Shown: piece by piece, positions 1 to 8,128 of the stretch | Numbering within the stretch: position 1 is the stretch's first letter | How the letters are laid out: every line of letters begins with the position of its first letter | Origin: Novosphingobium sp. | GTDB taxonomy: Bacteria; Pseudomonadota; Alphaproteobacteria; Sphingomonadales; Sphingomonadaceae | DNA: 64,000 nucleotides | NCBI RefSeq assembly: GCF_019748365.1 | Contig: NZ_JAIEPN010000068.1 | Span: forward strand, 1-64,000 | Reading direction: 5' to 3' | Program-made: the position numbers and the translations under genes | The notes under the pieces: generated by a model | What the model saw: only the letters and a program-made list of their open reading frames with translations | Database searches by the model: none | Told to the model about the DNA's origin: nothing

Positions 1-351
1 TCTAGCAGGACTGGCCCATTTTTAATCCGGTGCTACCGGCCGATCCGTGGCCCCTTTTATTCCCGGTGTTCTCAGATCGAGACGCGGATCGAGGACCAGA
101 ACGCCCAGCTCCTTCAATCGCTCGAAAGCGCGACCCGCACCCAGCTGCGCCTGCAGCATCTCGTCGAAGGTTTCTCCACCGTCGCGATCACCTACTACGC
201 CGTCTCGCTGCTCGCCTATCTCAGCGGCGGCCTCGCGCTCTTTGGCGTTCATGTCGAGCACGATCTGTTCGCCGCGCTCGTCATCGTCCCCGTCTTCATC
301 ATGCTCTTCATCTACCTGCGCCGCGAACGCAGCCGCCTCGGCGCGCACTAG
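1..351 (+). CDS. DUF3422 family membrane protein, C-terminal fragment
   Basis: This is the 3' end of a gene that begins outside the window; it is open in frame from base 1 to the TAG at 349-351. From about base 73 the product reads as a charged helix (QIETRIEDQNAQLLQSL) followed by VEGFSTVAITYYAVSLLAY, a first membrane segment, a short loop, and a second membrane segment ending in a basic tail (LRRERSRLGAH). That arrangement, a coiled helix then a C-terminal membrane hairpin, matches the end of DUF3422 proteins, whose function is unknown. The first 24 codons do not look like the helix expected there, so the reading frame or the sequence may change near base 70. The family call rests on the last 90 residues only. 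Confidence 0.6.
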   Translation, partial: SSRTGPFLIRCYRPIRGPFYSRCSQIETRIEDQNAQLLQSLESATRTQLRLQHLVEGFSTVAITYYAVSLLAYLSGGLALFGVHVEHDLFAALVIVPVFIMLFIYLRRERSRLGAH

Positions 352-437
352 CAAATTTGCACCTCAAGCCCCGCTTTACGGCGCGCAAAAGGCAGGCAAT
401 AGCCTTCCGCAACAGACGTTTCCGGGAGTGCTGAGCC

Positions 438-1595
438 ATGGCTGAAGATGAAACCTTTGCAGATCTGCGCGAGGGCGTGCGCAAGCTCTGCGCGCGTTTC
501 CCCGGCAGCTACTGGCAAGCGCTCGACCGTGACCGGAAGTATCCCACCGAATTCGTGACGACGCTGGCGCAGGAAGGCTGGCTCTCCGTCCTCATTCCCG
601 AAGCTTACGGCGGCTCCGGCCTCGGCCTCGCGGCAGCAACAGCGGTGCTCGAGGAAGTCCACCGCTCCGGCTGCAACGGCGGCGCGGCGCACGCGCAGAT
701 GTACACGATGGGCACGCTGCTGCGCCACGGCTCAGAAGAACAGAAGGACCGCTATCTCCCCGCCATCGCGCGCGGAGACTTGCGCCTTCAGGCCTTCGGC
801 GTGACGGAGCCCACGAGCGGCACCGATACCACGCGCCTCACCACTTTCGCCCGCCGCGATGGCGACCGCTACGTGGTCAACGGCCAGAAGATCTGGATCA
901 GCCGCGCCGAACATTCCGATCTCATGGTCCTCCTCGTGCGCACCACCCCGCGCGAGGAATGCGCCAAGTCCACCGAGGGCATGAGCGTCCTCCTCGTCGA
1001 CATGCGCGAGGCGGTGGGCAAGGGCCTCACCATCCGCCCGATCCGCACCATGCTCAACCACGCGACGACAGAGCTGTTCTTCGATGATCTCTCCGTCCCT
1101 GCCGAAAACCTCATCGGCAAGGAAGGCGAGGGTTTCCGCTACATCCTTTCGGGCATGAACGCCGAGCGCATCCTCATTGCGTCGGAATGCATCGGCGATG
1201 CTCGCTTTTTCATCGACCGCGCGAGCGCCTATGCCAAGGACCGCAGCGTCTTCGGCCGCCCCATCGGCCAGAACCAGGGCGTCCAGTTCCCCATCGCCCG
1301 CGCCTATATCCAGACCACCGCCGCCGCGCAGATGGTGGCGGACGCCGCCGCGAAGTTCGATGCGGGCGAGGGCGCCGGCACCGAAGCCAACATGGCCAAG
1401 CTCCTTGCCTCCGAGGCCTCATGGTTCGCGGCGGACATGTGCGTGCAAACCCACGGCGGCTTCGGTTTCGCCGAGGAATACGACATCGAGCGCAAGTTCC
1501 GCGAAACCCGCCTCTATCAGGTCGCGCCGATCTCCTCGAACCTCATCCTCAGCCATGTGGCGACGCATGTGCTGGGCCTGCCCAAGAGCTTCTGA
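438..1595 (+). CDS. acyl-CoA dehydrogenase family protein
   Basis: FAD-dependent acyl-CoA dehydrogenase of 385 residues, the usual length. It would oxidise an acyl-CoA to the trans-2-enoyl-CoA in the cytoplasm, passing electrons to electron-transfer flavoprotein. The three parts of the fold are visible: an N-terminal helical domain, a central beta domain with FGVTEPTSGTDTTRL (flavin and substrate contacts) and VNGQKIWIS, and a C-terminal helical domain with FGRPIGQNQGVQFPIA and the late HGGFGFAEEYDIERKFRE segment. The ATG at 438 has a GGGAG about ten bases upstream. It stands alone between the DUF3422 tail and a CHRD gene, so the substrate cannot be read from context; short-chain, branched-chain and xenobiotic acyl-CoAs are all possible. 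Confidence 0.9.
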   Translation: MAEDETFADLREGVRKLCARFPGSYWQALDRDRKYPTEFVTTLAQEGWLSVLIPEAYGGSGLGLAAATAVLEEVHRSGCNGGAAHAQMYTMGTLLRHGSEEQKDRYLPAIARGDLRLQAFGVTEPTSGTDTTRLTTFARRDGDRYVVNGQKIWISRAEHSDLMVLLVRTTPREECAKSTEGMSVLLVDMREAVGKGLTIRPIRTMLNHATTELFFDDLSVPAENLIGKEGEGFRYILSGMNAERILIASECIGDARFFIDRASAYAKDRSVFGRPIGQNQGVQFPIARAYIQTTAAAQMVADAAAKFDAGEGAGTEANMAKLLASEASWFAADMCVQTHGGFGFAEEYDIERKFRETRLYQVAPISSNLILSHVATHVLGLPKSF

Positions 1596-1702
1596 GACAA
1601 ACCGTTGCGCGCGCAGCCGGGAGGCGTAGGATCACCCGGCGCGCGGAAACTTGGCCCGAGTCTGAAGGCCTTGGCCGTCTCGCCCTGCAAGGAGAAGATG
1701 CG

Positions 1703-2134
1703 ATGACCAAGCTCCCCGCCCTCGTACTCGGCGCCTGCGCCGCTGCCTTCGCGCTCGCCCCTGTGGCCGCTGCGGCGGAGACGGTAGTCCTCACGGCAAA
1801 CCTCTCCGGCGCCAACGAAGTCGGCGGCGGCGCTCCCGAAGGCAACGGCGCCTTCCGCGTCGAGATCAACACCGAAACCGGCGACTTCTGCTATACGCTC
1901 TATGGCGAGAAGATTTCCGCGCCGACCATGGCCCATGTCCACACCGGCGCCGCCGGCACCGACGGCGGCCCCGTCATCACGATGGACGTCACCGGCAAGG
2001 GCAGCGACATGTGCATCGCGGTCGAGCCCGACAAACTGAAGCCCATCATCGCCAACCCGGCCGGGTACTATGTGAACATCCACACCGCGGACTTCCCCGG
2101 CGGTGCGGTGCGCGGACAATTGGCGAAGGGGTAA
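1703..2134 (+). CDS. secreted CHRD domain-containing protein
   Basis: A 143-residue exported protein. Residues 1-24 form a Sec signal peptide (basic start, hydrophobic core, AAAA-type cleavage region). The rest is a single CHRD domain, recognisable from LSGANEV near the start, the AHVHTGAAG turn in the middle and NIHTADFPGGAVRGQL at the end. CHRD domains occur in chordin and in many small bacterial secreted proteins of unknown role. The start is set by GGAGAAG at 1691-1697 followed by ATG at 1703; the longer open frame upstream overlaps the acyl-CoA dehydrogenase and is not coding. It appears to be a single-gene unit. Confidence 0.85.
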   Translation: MTKLPALVLGACAAAFALAPVAAAAETVVLTANLSGANEVGGGAPEGNGAFRVEINTETGDFCYTLYGEKISAPTMAHVHTGAAGTDGGPVITMDVTGKGSDMCIAVEPDKLKPIIANPAGYYVNIHTADFPGGAVRGQLAKG

Positions 2135-2158
2135 GTCGTCCCCGCGCCGGAAGCGCCC

Positions 2159-2587
2159 TCAGGCGGCGGCGCCCGGTTCCTCCGCCGGTGCCTTGTCTCC
2201 CTCCCGCTTCGCGCGGTGCCGCTGCGGGCGGGGGGAGGGTAGCAGCAGCTGGTCGACCAGCGCCGCAAGCCGAGCCGTGCTCACTTGCTCCACCTCGTCC
2301 TGCAGCTTGCGATACTGCGCCAGGATCGCCTCGCCGAGCGGCGTCAGCTGCGCGCCCGCCTTCTGGTTCCCCGGCGTCGTCGCGACCAGCGGGCCCTGCC
2401 AGCACCGGTTCATCGCATCGACCAGCAGCCAGGTCCGCCGATAGCTCATCCCCATCGCCCGCCCTGCTGCCGAGATCGAGTGGTGCTGCGCAATCGCTTC
2501 CAGCAGATCGGCCTTGCCCGGACCCATGGCCACTTCATCGCCGCACAGGATCTGCAGTTTGAGCTTGAGGGGGAGCACCGATGTCAT
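2159..2587 (-). CDS. ModE-type winged-helix transcriptional regulator
   Basis: A 142-residue protein made of the N-terminal DNA-binding domain of the ModE family (LysR-like winged helix). Residues 25-60 give the helix-turn-helix (KADLLEAIAQHHSISAAGRA then MSYRRTWLLVDAMN), and the wing is followed by LTPLGEAILAQYRKLQ. The molybdate-binding TOBE domains of full-length ModE are absent; the tail after residue 110 is a disordered stretch rich in Arg, Pro and Ala. Single-domain homologues occur widely in Proteobacteria. It is next to no molybdate transporter, although a molybdenum hydroxylase (iorAB) lies elsewhere in the window. It converges on the CHRD gene; the 162 bases on its 5' side, shared with the divergent rlmJ, probably hold both promoters. 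Confidence 0.85.
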   Translation of the reverse strand: MTSVLPLKLKLQILCGDEVAMGPGKADLLEAIAQHHSISAAGRAMGMSYRRTWLLVDAMNRCWQGPLVATTPGNQKAGAQLTPLGEAILAQYRKLQDEVEQVSTARLAALVDQLLLPSPRPQRHRAKREGDKAPAEEPGAAA

Positions 2588-2749
2588 GCCCGCATTCTAG
2601 ACCGCCGCGCCTGCCAGTCCACCAGGAATGAACTTGCGCGCAGAAGGGCTTTGAAGCCTGCCGTCCGAATCTGTACCAGCACCCGTCTGGTCACGCCCAT
2701 CGCCTCCCGGCAGCCCCTGCAGGGCGGATCATCAGGATTCCGAGCCACC

Positions 2750-3580
2750 GTGAATTATCGCCATTCCTTCCATGCCGGTAACAGCGCCGATGTCGTGAAG
2801 CACAGCCTGCTGATCGCCCTCGTGCAGGCCCTGCAGCAAAAGCCAGGCGCGCTCACGCTTATCGATACCCATGCCGGCTGCGGGCTCTATGACCTCCACG
2901 GCGACGAGGCGGGGCGCACGGGTGAGGCCGCGCAAGGCGTGCTGCGCGCCATCGCCGATCCGACCCCCTTGCTCGCCGACTACCGCGCCGCCGTGCAGGC
3001 GGTGAATGCCGGGGCGGGGCCGCGGCTCTATCCCGGCTCGCCGCAGATCCTGTCACAGCTTCTGCGCCCGCAGGATTCGCTGATCCTCAACGAAAAGCAT
3101 CCCGCGGATGTCCAGACCCTGCGCCAGGCGATGCGCGGCACCTCTGCCGCCGTGCACGAGCGCGACGCCTACGAGTTCTGGCTGGCGATGCTGCCGCCGC
3201 GATCCCCGCGCGGCGTTGTGGTGGTCGATCCGCCCTACGAGCAGACAGACGAGCGCGAGCGGATTTCCGCCACGCTCGCTGCCGCCATGCGCAAATGGGC
3301 CCATGGCGTGACGGTGATCTGGTATCCGCTGAAAGACCGCAGCACGCATCAGCGGTGGAAGGCGCAATTGCGCAGGCTGGGTGTGCCCAAACTGCTGGGG
3401 GTGGAGCATTGGCTCTACGACAGCGACCAGCCCGGCCTCTATAACGGCGCGGGCCTGTTTATCGTCAACCCGCCCTATGCCTTCACGCAGGCGCTGCCGC
3501 CTTTGCTGGAAGCCTTGCGCGCCGCGCTGGCGCCCGAGGGGCATCGGGGCGAGCTCGCAGCCGCGTGGCTGAGCGATTGA
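2750..3580 (+). CDS. rlmJ: 23S rRNA (adenine(2030)-N(6))-methyltransferase RlmJ
   Basis: RlmJ uses S-adenosylmethionine to methylate N6 of A2030 in 23S rRNA. The 276-residue product starts MNYRHSFHAGNSADVVKHSL, the highly conserved N-terminus of the family. It carries LIDTHAGCGLYDL (SAM-binding loop), the catalytic DPPYE motif for N6-adenine methylation, and VIWYPLKD in the C-terminal half. The start is a GTG at 2750; the frame is open much further upstream, but that part overlaps the divergent ModE-type gene and does not resemble the family. Length and motif order are normal. Confidence 0.95.
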   Translation: MNYRHSFHAGNSADVVKHSLLIALVQALQQKPGALTLIDTHAGCGLYDLHGDEAGRTGEAAQGVLRAIADPTPLLADYRAAVQAVNAGAGPRLYPGSPQILSQLLRPQDSLILNEKHPADVQTLRQAMRGTSAAVHERDAYEFWLAMLPPRSPRGVVVVDPPYEQTDERERISATLAAAMRKWAHGVTVIWYPLKDRSTHQRWKAQLRRLGVPKLLGVEHWLYDSDQPGLYNGAGLFIVNPPYAFTQALPPLLEALRAALAPEGHRGELAAAWLSD

Positions 3581-3774
3581 AGCCCGGGCGCCGCCTGCCG
3601 TGCTGCTCCGCCTCCTTTCGCGAGAGGGCCCGGGATGGCGCAGCGGCAAAAAAAGGTAACGGTTCAAGACGAACGCTTGGCCTGAAGGCTGGTTAACGTT
3701 AGCTTGGCCTCGCCGCAGAATTTGGAGTGCGCGCCGTGTTTGAAAGCAAGTAGGAAAGGCGCTCCTCCGACGTG

Positions 3775-4980
3775 ATGCACGACTATTGGCGGACCCGGTT
3801 TTCGGCCAGCCATCCTGCTCGCAGCAAAGGCGGTTTTTGCACCATGCTGGGTGCGGCGGCCAGCCTTGGCGCGCTCCTGACCGGATGCTCGGGGGCGCCT
3901 GCCAAGCGTTCGCCGCCGACGCCCGAGGCGGGCTATGTCGTCCTGCGCGAGGAAGCTGTCGCGCTGCCGACGGTCCTTGCCGGCCGGACCGCCGCCTATG
4001 AAGTGTCCGAGGTCCGGCCGCAGGTGTCCGGCGTGATCCGGACCAGGCTGTTTACCGAAGGCGGTCAGGTCAGCGCCGGACAAACGCTTTATCAGATCGA
4101 CCCCAGCCTCTACCGCGCGGCGGCGGCCGAGGCTGAGGCCAATCTCGCCAGCGCGAGTGCCTTGCAGGCTTCGGCAGCGCAGAAGGCCGAGCGGCTGCGT
4201 CCGCTGGCCGAGATCGAGGCGGTGAGCAAGCAGGACTACACCGATGCCCTTGCCGCATCCCGGCAGGCATCCGCGAGCGTGGCGCAAATGCGCGCGCAGC
4301 TCGAAACGGCGCGGATCAACCTGCGTTTCACGCGTGTTCCCGCGCCGATCAGCGGGCGTATCGGCCGGTCACTCGCGACCACCGGCGCGCTGGTGACGGC
4401 CAATCAGGCCGCCCCGCTCACCACCATCGAGCGGCTGGACCCCATCTTTGTCGATATCCAGCAGTCCAGTGCCGATCTGCTGAGGCTGCGCCGCTCGCTG
4501 GCGTCAGGCTCGACCGCGCCGTCTTCGGCGGCGGTCAGCCTCACGCTGGAGGATGGCAGCCGCTACAGCCACACCGGCACCTTGCAGTTCACCGAGCCGA
4601 TGGTCGATCCCAACACCGGCACAGTGACCTTGCGCGCGCGCTTCCCCAATCCCGATGGCCTCCTGCTGCCGGGCATGTATGTCCGCGCGGTGCTGTCGCA
4701 GGCCACCGTCGCGCACGGCATGCTTGTGCCGCAAGCCGGCGTTTCGCGCGATGTGCGCGGGGGCGCCACGGTCATGCTCGTCGGCCCCGGAAACACGGCC
4801 AAACGCGCCGGCATCACGGCCGAGCAGACCATCGGCGACAAGTGGCTGGTGACCGGCGGACTGAAGCCGGGCGACCGGGTGATCGTCGAGGGGCTGGGCA
4901 AGATCAAGCCGGATGGCAAGATCATCCCTGTTCCCGCCGGTTCGAAGCCGGTGGCCGGCCCGAAACAGCCAAAGCCTTGA
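3775..4980 (+). CDS. efflux RND transporter periplasmic adaptor (MexA/AcrA type lipoprotein)
   Basis: This is the membrane-fusion subunit that links an RND pump to its outer-membrane channel. It has 401 residues. The N-terminus has a lipoprotein signal with a lipobox ending at Cys38 (ALLTGC), implying processing by signal peptidase II and anchoring in the inner membrane. Next come the biotinyl-lipoyl halves (VRPQVSGVIRTRLFTEGGQV and RVPAPISGRIGRS) flanking an alpha-helical hairpin (about residues 100-180), then beta-barrel and membrane-proximal domains. The ATG at 3775 directly follows a GTG at 3772; AGGAAAGG lies about 15 bases upstream. The ATG at 3844 is a possible shorter start. The pump gene begins 7 bases after the stop, so the two form an operon. 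Confidence 0.93.
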   Translation: MHDYWRTRFSASHPARSKGGFCTMLGAAASLGALLTGCSGAPAKRSPPTPEAGYVVLREEAVALPTVLAGRTAAYEVSEVRPQVSGVIRTRLFTEGGQVSAGQTLYQIDPSLYRAAAAEAEANLASASALQASAAQKAERLRPLAEIEAVSKQDYTDALAASRQASASVAQMRAQLETARINLRFTRVPAPISGRIGRSLATTGALVTANQAAPLTTIERLDPIFVDIQQSSADLLRLRRSLASGSTAPSSAAVSLTLEDGSRYSHTGTLQFTEPMVDPNTGTVTLRARFPNPDGLLLPGMYVRAVLSQATVAHGMLVPQAGVSRDVRGGATVMLVGPGNTAKRAGITAEQTIGDKWLVTGGLKPGDRVIVEGLGKIKPDGKIIPVPAGSKPVAGPKQPKP

Positions 4981-4987
4981 TCGGGGC

Positions 4988-7900
4988 ATGATCTCCCGCA
5001 TTTTCATCGATCGGCCCATCTTCGCGTGGGTCATCGCGATTGTCATCATGCTGGGCGGGCTGGGCGCGGTCTTCACCCTGCCGATCGAGCAATATCCCGA
5101 TATCGCGCCCCCTTCGGTCAATATCCGCGCCAGCTATCCGGGCGCTTCGGCCGAGACACTCGAATCCAGCGTCACGCAAGTCATCGAACAGCAGCTGACC
5201 GGCATCGATGGCCTGATCTACTTCACTTCGTCATCGAGCTCGTCCGGCTCGGCCACGATCACCGCGACCTTTGGCAAGGGCATCGATCCGGACATCGCGC
5301 AAGTGCAAGTGCAGAACAAGGTCCAGCAAGCGCTGGCCCGGCTGCCCCAGCAAGTGCAGCAGCAGGGGCTCACGGTCACCAAGGCCAGTTCCGACTTTCT
5401 GATGATCGTCACGGTCTACGATTCGACCGACCGGCTCAACAACAACGACGTCTCGGACTTCCTCGTCTCGAACCTGCAGGACCGGATCGGGCGGATCGAC
5501 GGCGTGGGCGATGTCAGCGTGTTCGGGTCGCAATATGCGATGCGCATCTGGCTCGATCCGTTCAAGCTTGCCGCGGTCAAGCTCATGCCCTCGGACGTGA
5601 CCGCCGCGATCCAGGCGCAGAATACCCAGGTTGCGGCCGGCCAGATCGGCGCGCAGCCTTCATCAAGCGAGCAGCGGCTGACGGCCACGGTCACCGCCCG
5701 TTCGCGGCTGACCACCCCCGAGGAATTCCGCAAGATCGTGCTCAAGACCCAGAGCGACGGGTCCCGCGTGCTGCTGCAGGACGTGGCGCGGATCGAGCTG
5801 GGCGCGGAAAGCTACAGCATCGTGAGCCGCTTCAACGGCCACCCGGGCGCCGGCCTTGCCGTCCAACTCGCGCCGGGCGCCGATGCGCTCAAGACAGCCG
5901 AGCTGGTCAAGGCCGAAGTTCAGGCCCGCTCGCCGACCTTCCCGGACGGGTTCAGGTTTACCTACCCGGTCGACAGCACGAAGTTCATTCGCCTCTCGGT
6001 CGAGGAAGTGGTCAAGACGCTGATCGAGGCCATCGTTCTGGTGGTCATCGTGATGTTCGTGTTTCTGCAGAGCTGGCGCGCCACGCTGATACCCGCGATC
6101 GCGGTGCCGGTTGTGCTGCTCGGCACCTTCGGCGTGCTCGCCATCGCCGGGTTCAGCATCAATACCCTGACCCTGTTCGGCATGGTGCTGTCGATCGGCC
6201 TGCTCGTCGACGATGCCATCGTGGTTGTCGAGAATGTCGAGCGGGTGATGGACGAGGAGCCCGAGATCTCGGCCCGCGATGCGACGATCAAGTCGATGGG
6301 CGAGATCCAGACAGCGCTCATTGCCATCGCCCTCGTTCTTTCCGCCGTGTTCCTCCCCATGGCGTTTTTCGGCGGTTCGGTCGGGGTGATCTACAAGCAG
6401 TTCTCGATCACCATCGTCGCCTCGATGGCGCTCTCGGTGATTGTCGCGCTGGTCCTGACCCCGGCGCTCACCTCGACCCTGCTCAAGCGCCCGGATGCCG
6501 AGGCAAGGCCGCAGACGGGCCTCGGCGCAAGGGCCGCGGTGCTGGGCGAACGCTTCAACGCCTGGTTCGCGCGCACTTCGGATCGCTACCGGGAACGCGT
6601 CGCGAAAACCATCGCGGGCGCGCGGGGGGCCATGGCCGCTTATGCCGCCATCGTCGGTCTGCTGGTGCTCGTCTTCAGCTTCCTCCCTTCGAGCTTCCTG
6701 CCGGTCGAGGATCAGGGCCGCGCCCAGCTGCAATACACGCTGCCCCCGGGCGCGACCCAGCCGCGCACCGAGGCGGCGGCGAAGATCATCCAGGACTACT
6801 TCGCCACATCGATGCGCGACGGGGTCGAGGCGGTCTACACCGTATCGGGCCAGGGCGGTGGCGGGGGCGGCGGGCAGAACGCCGGGCGCGGCTTCATCCT
6901 GCTCAAGCCGTGGGACGAGCGCACCAGCAGCGCGCTCACCTCCGATGCGATCACCAAGCGCGCCACGGCAGAGCTCGGCAAACGCTTGCGCGATGCCGAG
7001 TTCTTTGCGCTGGCGCCGCCCGCCGTGCGCGGCCTCGGCCAGTCGAACGGCTTCACCATGCAGTTCCTCAACACCGGGGGTTTGAGCCGCGCCGAGTTCA
7101 AGGCCCGGCGCGATGCTCTGGTGCAGGATGCGCAAAGCGATCCCGCACTCGCTGCCATCCGGCTCGGCACGCTGGAGGACAATCCGACGCTTGCCGTGAG
7201 CATCGACGACGAGAAGATCGGCGCGCTGGGGCTGACCTCAGCACAAGTCGACCAGACGCTCGCCACGGCATGGGGCGGCACCTATGTGAACGATTTCATC
7301 GACCGGGGCCGGGTCAAGCGCGTCTTTGTTCAGGGCGACGCGCCCTATCGCAGCCGGCCCGAAGACCTTGCCAACTGGTTCGTGCGCGGCAGCACGGGGA
7401 CCATGGCGCCCTTCTCCTCCTTCGCGAAAGTGAGCTGGGGGCAGGCGCCTTCGAACCTCTCCCGCTTCAACGCCACGCCGTCCTACCAGATCCAGGGGCA
7501 GGCGGCGCCGGGCCACAGTTCGGGCGAGGCGATGAACGCGATTGCCGCGCTGGCCGCAGGGCAGCCGGGCACCTCGGTCGCATGGTCGGACTTGTCCTAT
7601 CAGGAGCGCCTTTCGGGAAATCAGGCGCCGTTCCTTTATGCCATCTCGCTGCTGGTCGTGTTCCTGTGCCTTGCCGTGCTCTATGAAAGCTGGTCGATCC
7701 CGTTTGCGGTCATGCTGGTGATCCCCATCGGTCTGCTTGGCGCGGCGCTGGCCGTGTGGCTCCGGGGGCTCGACAACGACGTGTTCTTTCAGGTCGGCCT
7801 GCTCACCACGATGGGCCTTTCCGCCAAGAACGCGATCCTCATCATCGAATTTGCCGAGCAGGCCGAAAAGGCCGGGAAATCGGCGGTGGACGCCGCGCTC

Positions 7901-8128
7901 GAGGCCGCGCGGCTGCGGCTGCGCCCGATCATCATGACGAGCCTTGCCTTCATCTTCGGCGTCCTGCCGCTCGCAATCTCCACCGGCGCGGGGGCCAAGA
8001 GCCGGGTCGAGATCGGCACGGCCGTGATCGGCGGCATGGTCACGGCCACCGCGCTTGCCATCTTCTTCGTGCCGCTGTTCTTCGTGCTGGTCCGCCGGAT
8101 ATTCAGCCGCAGGAGCAAGCAGGCATGA
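4988..8128 (+). CDS. efflux RND transporter permease (AcrB/MexB family, HAE1)
   Basis: Proton-driven trimeric inner-membrane pump for hydrophobic and amphiphilic compounds. The 1046-residue product begins MISRIFIDRPIFAWVIAIVI, the typical first membrane helix. The proton-relay residues are visible: GLLVDDAIVVVENVERVM (two adjacent Asp in TM4) and the Lys of GLSAKNAILIIEFA in TM10. Two large periplasmic porter/docking regions sit between TM1-2 and TM7-8. A Gly-rich loop (GQGGGGGGGQNAG) in the second periplasmic half is longer than in AcrB. Substrates cannot be deduced. It follows the adaptor by 7 bases, and its TGA overlaps the next gene's ATG (ATGA), so all three pump parts are translated together. 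Confidence 0.96.
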   Translation: MISRIFIDRPIFAWVIAIVIMLGGLGAVFTLPIEQYPDIAPPSVNIRASYPGASAETLESSVTQVIEQQLTGIDGLIYFTSSSSSSGSATITATFGKGIDPDIAQVQVQNKVQQALARLPQQVQQQGLTVTKASSDFLMIVTVYDSTDRLNNNDVSDFLVSNLQDRIGRIDGVGDVSVFGSQYAMRIWLDPFKLAAVKLMPSDVTAAIQAQNTQVAAGQIGAQPSSSEQRLTATVTARSRLTTPEEFRKIVLKTQSDGSRVLLQDVARIELGAESYSIVSRFNGHPGAGLAVQLAPGADALKTAELVKAEVQARSPTFPDGFRFTYPVDSTKFIRLSVEEVVKTLIEAIVLVVIVMFVFLQSWRATLIPAIAVPVVLLGTFGVLAIAGFSINTLTLFGMVLSIGLLVDDAIVVVENVERVMDEEPEISARDATIKSMGEIQTALIAIALVLSAVFLPMAFFGGSVGVIYKQFSITIVASMALSVIVALVLTPALTSTLLKRPDAEARPQTGLGARAAVLGERFNAWFARTSDRYRERVAKTIAGARGAMAAYAAIVGLLVLVFSFLPSSFLPVEDQGRAQLQYTLPPGATQPRTEAAAKIIQDYFATSMRDGVEAVYTVSGQGGGGGGGQNAGRGFILLKPWDERTSSALTSDAITKRATAELGKRLRDAEFFALAPPAVRGLGQSNGFTMQFLNTGGLSRAEFKARRDALVQDAQSDPALAAIRLGTLEDNPTLAVSIDDEKIGALGLTSAQVDQTLATAWGGTYVNDFIDRGRVKRVFVQGDAPYRSRPEDLANWFVRGSTGTMAPFSSFAKVSWGQAPSNLSRFNATPSYQIQGQAAPGHSSGEAMNAIAALAAGQPGTSVAWSDLSYQERLSGNQAPFLYAISLLVVFLCLAVLYESWSIPFAVMLVIPIGLLGAALAVWLRGLDNDVFFQVGLLTTMGLSAKNAILIIEFAEQAEKAGKSAVDAALEAARLRLRPIIMTSLAFIFGVLPLAISTGAGAKSRVEIGTAVIGGMVTATALAIFFVPLFFVLVRRIFSRRSKQA

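Noticed and set aside
5026..7686. 886-codon open frame on the plus strand inside the RND pump gene
   Set aside because: It is a frame-shifted shadow of the pump; the in-frame product matches AcrB-type pumps along its whole length.
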